Origin: Streptomyces sp. S.PB5
GTDB lineage: Bacteria > Actinomycetota > Actinomycetes > Streptomycetales > Streptomycetaceae
Assembly (NCBI RefSeq): GCF_030403745.1
Contig: NZ_JAQMWP010000017.1
Coordinates: 124,001-188,000 of the forward strand
Direction of reading: 5' to 3'
Length of the DNA stretch: 64,000 bases
Part shown: positions 61,299-64,000 of the stretch, one piece after another
Layout of the letters: every line of letters begins with the position of its first letter
Position numbering within the stretch: the stretch's first letter is position 1
The notes under the pieces: model-generated
The model's database searches: none
Seen by the model: only the letters and a program-made list of their open reading frames with translations
What the model was told of the DNA's origin: nothing
Translations under genes and position numbers: made by a program

Positions 61299-61976
61299 TC
61301 AGCCGCCGCCGGCGGCCGTCCGGGACTCCAGTGCGAGCCGGGTGTCATTGCCGTAGACGCCGCTCTCGTCGCCCCGGATGCCGTACCAGAGCTGGAAGCG
61401 GGCCACCGCCTCGGTGAGGACGGTGTCGTAGCTACCGCTGGTGGAGCCGTTGTCGTACACGTTCGGGATGCGCTGCAGCCGTTGCTGGAGGTCGGTCACC
61501 TCGGGGCCGCTGTCGCCCTCGCGCAGGGTGCCGGGGCCGTCGGGGTCGGTGGCGGCCGACGGCGTCGTGGCGGCGGAGGGGGTCGCGGTGACGGAAGGGG
61601 TCGCGGTGACGGAGGGGAGCGGGGCGGGCGGGGGCGCTGCGGTGTCGTCACCGCCGCGGCCGGGGAGCAGAAGGGCGCAGCCGAAGCCGACCAGGGCGGC
61701 CGCGGACACGCCGAGCGCGACGGCGGAGCGGCGCAGGCCCGGACCGAACCCGAAGCGGGGGCTGCCGTCGCGTGCGGGGACGGGCGGCAGGTCCTGTGTC
61801 TCGTCCTCGGCTCCGGACAGCCGTCGCGGCATCACGAAGGACTCGCGGCCGCGGGTCTCCATCGGTGGATCCCTGAACAGTGCCGCCAGTGCGTCGGTGT
61901 TCCGCGGACGCACCACCCGGATCGGCTCCAGAGGCGGGCGGACCTGCGGCTCCCCGTGTTCGGGAGGTATCGGCAT
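61299..61976 (-). CDS. peptidoglycan-binding-domain protein
   Basis: 225 residues with GGAAGGAGAG before the ATG. Cytoplasmic N-terminal region (residues 1-80), one helix (SAVALGVSAAALVGFGCALL), a Pro/Thr/Ser-rich external linker with repeated SVTATP/SAAT units, and a C-terminal PG_binding_1 domain (LREGDSGPEVTDLQQRLQRI; SYDTVLTEAVARFQLWYGIR). Likely anchored in the membrane with the peptidoglycan-binding end outside. Partner unknown. Confidence 0.88.
   Translation of the reverse strand: MPIPPEHGEPQVRPPLEPIRVVRPRNTDALAALFRDPPMETRGRESFVMPRRLSGAEDETQDLPPVPARDGSPRFGFGPGLRRSAVALGVSAAALVGFGCALLLPGRGGDDTAAPPPAPLPSVTATPSVTATPSAATTPSAATDPDGPGTLREGDSGPEVTDLQQRLQRIPNVYDNGSTSGSYDTVLTEAVARFQLWYGIRGDESGVYGNDTRLALESRTAAGGG
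61560..61620. repeat. degenerate tandem repeats in the linker
   Basis: Two adjacent copies of a unit encoding SVTATP (GGGGTCGCGGTGACGGA and a one-base variant) and two of SAAT(T/D)P. Codes for the Pro/Thr-rich spacer; copy number may vary. Confidence 0.6.
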
Positions 61977-62123
61977 CTCACTCTCCTTCCGTCCCTCGCA
62001 CAGGGGCCGGGCCCGTCCCCTCGCGCAGTGATACGCGGCTGCGGCCCGGCGAGTTCAGCGCCACTCCTCCTCATCAAACGATCGATGGCCACACAGAGGA
62101 TCACCGTCAGGCCAGGGTGAGTT

Positions 62124-62939
62124 TCAGGCCGCGAGGAACCCGTGCAGGGACGCCTTCATCGCCGCGACGAAGGCGTCCCTGCCGTCGTCGCTCAACGCGT
62201 CCAGGGACAGATAGGGGTTGAGGTCCTCCAACTCGACGAGCAGCAGCTCACCGCCGGGCGCACGGCAGGCGTCGACGCGCTGGATGCCGTGGCCGAGGGC
62301 GTTCCACTCGACGAACCTGCGGGCGAACTCCAGGTCCGCGCCGGTGGGTTCGTACGGTTCCAGCTGCCAGCGCCGATCGGTGTGCGGTGCGTACAGCGCG
62401 TACTGGAAGGCGTGGTCGACGAAGTAGAAGGAGACCTCGTGGACGAAGTCGATACACGGCTGCACGAGCACGTCCTCGCCGACGAGGTCCCGCACCCGGT
62501 CGCCGCCGACGATCTCCAGCCCCATGGAGTCGGCGCCGAGTCTGGGCTTGACGACGTACCGGTCCGTCCGCGGCAGCCGGTGCAGGTCGTCCGCGCGGTC
62601 CACGGTGGGGATCACCGGGTACCCGGCCGCGTACAGGTCCGGCAGGTACTGCTTGCCGGCCATGTCGGCCTTGCCGGACAGCGGGTTGTAGACCCGTGCC
62701 CCGGTGGCGAGCGCCCGCTCGCGGAAGCCGCCGTAGGCCTCCTGGTACGTGAGGACCGGCCCGCTGTTGCGGACGACGACTGCGTCGAAGGCGTCCATCA
62801 GCGCCGCCGCGTCGCGCGGATCGCACAGGGCGAGGTCGAAGTCCTCGCGCAGCCGTGCGGTGAGGAAGATGTCCTCGTCGCAGTACCGGCGCCCGCGTGC
62901 CTGGTAGGCCAGGTCGGTGACGTACAGGATGCGGGACAT
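62124..62939 (-). CDS. ATP-grasp-fold protein
   Basis: 271 residues. Begins MSRILYVTDLAYQARGRRYC; ATP-grasp landmarks are RYVVKPRLGADSMGLEIVGG (Lys of the ATP loop, about residues 128-147), VLVQPCIDFVHEVSFYFVD and LLLVELEDLNPYLSLDALSD, with Glu and Asn metal ligands. Glutathione-synthetase/RimK-like group; probably ligates an amino acid or small acid. RBS GGAGTCC. Lies 75 bases after the phosphodiesterase-HAD gene on the same strand. Not closely related to tgmB, which has a different length and N-terminus. Confidence 0.83.
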   Translation of the reverse strand: MSRILYVTDLAYQARGRRYCDEDIFLTARLREDFDLALCDPRDAAALMDAFDAVVVRNSGPVLTYQEAYGGFRERALATGARVYNPLSGKADMAGKQYLPDLYAAGYPVIPTVDRADDLHRLPRTDRYVVKPRLGADSMGLEIVGGDRVRDLVGEDVLVQPCIDFVHEVSFYFVDHAFQYALYAPHTDRRWQLEPYEPTGADLEFARRFVEWNALGHGIQRVDACRAPGGELLLVELEDLNPYLSLDALSDDGRDAFVAAMKASLHGFLAA

Positions 62940-63014
62940 ACGGGACTCCTCGGCGGCGGCGAGCAGTGATCGTATGCAGCGGGAGTTCTTCGAACAAAAT
63001 GCCGGTCCACGAGG

Positions 63015-64000
63015 TCACAGTCCCGCCGTCCAGAGCTCCCGCCGCCCGATCCCCTTCAGCTCGGGGAGCACGGTCCGCCGGGGCGCGGGCTCGATCGCCG
63101 CGTACGAGGGGACGGCGAGCACCCGGCACCCCGCGGCCTCGGCGGCCCGCACACCGGCGGGCGAGTCCTCCACCGCCAGACAGGCGGCCGCCTCGACGCC
63201 GAGCGCACGGGCGGCCGCGAGGTGGGGGTCCGAGGCGGGCTTGGTGCGGGGCGTCTCGCCCTCGGCGACCGTCGTACGGAAGCGGTGGGCGCCCAGCACT
63301 TCGAGGACCGCGTCCACGACGGGGCGCGAGGAGGCGGAGACGAGGGCCGCGGGGATGCCGGACTCGGCGAGGAGATCCAGCAGGTCGAGCGCGCCCGGCA
63401 GGGGGGCGGCCTCCTCCCGTACGACGGCCAGGAAACGCGCCTCCAGATCGGCGGCGAGCGTCCGGGGGTCGGCGCCGGTGAGGGTGTGCAGATGAGCGGC
63501 GGTGTCCCCCACCGACCGGCCGAGGACGTGGGTGACGTCGATGTCGGGAGCGGTCTGGCGGACCGTGCGCAGCCACAGGGACTCGGTGTCGACGAGGGTG
63601 CCGTCCATGTCGAGGAGCACGGCGTGCGGGCGGGCGGCGAAGGGGCGGCCGTCCAGCGACCAGTGCCGGTCGGGATGGCGGCCGGCGGAGACGAGCGCCT
63701 GGACGGCGACGTCCGTGTGGCGCACGACGGGCGGTGCCGCGCCGATGCCGGGACCCGCCGCGGCCAGCCATGCCGTGCGCTCCTCGGGCGTACGGCCGCC
63801 GTGGCCGCCCGCGTCGGCGTGGCCGTGGTCGGTGACGACGAGGAAGGTCCAGCGCTCGTCGGCGTACGAGGGCCGGGAGCGCACTGCCGTCAGGAGTGTG
63901 CCGAGCCGGGTGTCGGCCCGGCGGACCGAGGTCTCGTACTCCTCGCCGCAGCCGCGGTAGTGGGCCGTCTCGTCGGGTGCGCCGAGGTAGACGAACGACG
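63015..64000 (-). CDS. phosphodiesterase/nucleotide-pyrophosphatase-type domain fused to HAD hydrolase (partial, runs off right edge)
   Basis: The frame is open to the window edge, so the N-terminus is missing. The visible part begins SFVYLGAPDETAHYRGCGEE, then VVTDHGHADAGGHGG, the C-terminal metal-binding end (Asp-His and His) of the alkaline-phosphatase/type I phosphodiesterase superfamily. A HAD-IA domain follows: nucleophile motif LLDMDGTLVDTESLWLRTVR, VSASSRPVVDAVLEVLGAH (motif II), RTKPASDPHLAAARALGVEA (motif III Lys) and LAVEDSPAGVRAAEAAGCRV. The HAD part resembles beta-phosphoglucomutase-like phosphatases. Both halves lie in one frame with no stop or start codon break, so a true fusion is likely. 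Confidence 0.82.
   Translation of the reverse strand, partial: SFVYLGAPDETAHYRGCGEEYETSVRRADTRLGTLLTAVRSRPSYADERWTFLVVTDHGHADAGGHGGRTPEERTAWLAAAGPGIGAAPPVVRHTDVAVQALVSAGRHPDRHWSLDGRPFAARPHAVLLDMDGTLVDTESLWLRTVRQTAPDIDVTHVLGRSVGDTAAHLHTLTGADPRTLAADLEARFLAVVREEAAPLPGALDLLDLLAESGIPAALVSASSRPVVDAVLEVLGAHRFRTTVAEGETPRTKPASDPHLAAARALGVEAAACLAVEDSPAGVRAAEAAGCRVLAVPSYAAIEPAPRRTVLPELKGIGRRELWTAGL

Noticed and set aside
62124..62939. Second graspetide maturase
   Set aside because: The ATP-grasp protein lacks the leader-binding N-terminal domain of tgmB, and no precursor-like small ORF lies beside it.
1..64000. tRNA genes, CRISPR arrays, IS elements or integrase-bounded islands
   Set aside because: No cloverleaf, no regularly spaced repeats, and no transposase, integrase or flanking direct repeat seen; repeats found are short tandem units.

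Overview
The window is very GC-rich, with strong codon third-position GC bias, GTG and TTG starts, AAGGAGG-type ribosome binding sites and several gene families typical of Streptomyces (DUF5133, ANTAR/SpoIIE phosphatases, the SAV_5884-type graspetide pair, a proteasome beta subunit). I read it as chromosomal DNA of a Streptomyces or close relative. No tRNA, rRNA, IS element, prophage or CRISPR array is evident. All assignments come from reading the sequence; no database search was run.

Layout. 0-5 kb: the 5' part of an ECF sigma factor gene, an FprA-type ferredoxin-NADP reductase with an iron-box-like site upstream, a decayed quinone-reductase gene, a GNAT gene and a DUF1152 gene diverging from a perfect CebR-type palindrome, and a secreted lamin-tail protein. 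5-12 kb: a CitA/CitB-like two-component system facing a tripartite tricarboxylate transporter operon (tctCBA), then a universal stress protein and a TerC-family membrane protein. 12-20.7 kb: a patchwork of small conserved genes and decaying genes (a membrane-protein remnant, a frameshifted small membrane protein, a GlxA/AraC regulator with deletions). Embedded in it are a two-gene graspetide RiPP locus (tgmA precursor and tgmB ATP-grasp ligase) and a TetR/hydrolase divergon with a clear operator. 20.7-33.5 kb: ABC exporter, aldo/keto reductase, Gfo/Idh oxidoreductase, aminoglycoside-phosphotransferase-like kinase, GNAT with an upstream 18-codon ORF, PP2C phosphatase, MMPL exporter, sulfite-oxidase-like enzyme and soluble transhydrogenase. 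33.5-43.4 kb: APC permease, nickel/cobalt permease with a Nur-box-like site, a stand-alone proteasome beta subunit, a membrane glycosyltransferase pair, a P-loop kinase and an HxlR/NmrA divergon. 43.4-58 kb: a sugar-uptake locus with two uncharacterised large proteins, two MalF/MalG-type permeases, a lipoprotein binding protein, a ROK regulator and a BadF/BcrA-type sugar kinase; then a PAP2 phosphatase with an autotransporter-type repeat, a second membrane glycosyltransferase and an RpiR regulator. 58-64 kb: a multidomain ANTAR-GAF-PAS-PP2C protein, a peptidoglycan-binding-domain protein, an ATP-grasp protein and an unusual phosphodiesterase-HAD fusion that runs off the right edge.

How genes work together: the two-component system probably senses a carboxylate and controls tctCBA. 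The 43-53 kb locus imports an oligosaccharide, with the ROK regulator and a LacI-type operator as candidate controls and two cytosolic proteins (no signal peptides) as candidate processing enzymes. tgmA/tgmB make a macrocyclised peptide with no methyltransferase or dedicated exporter next to them.
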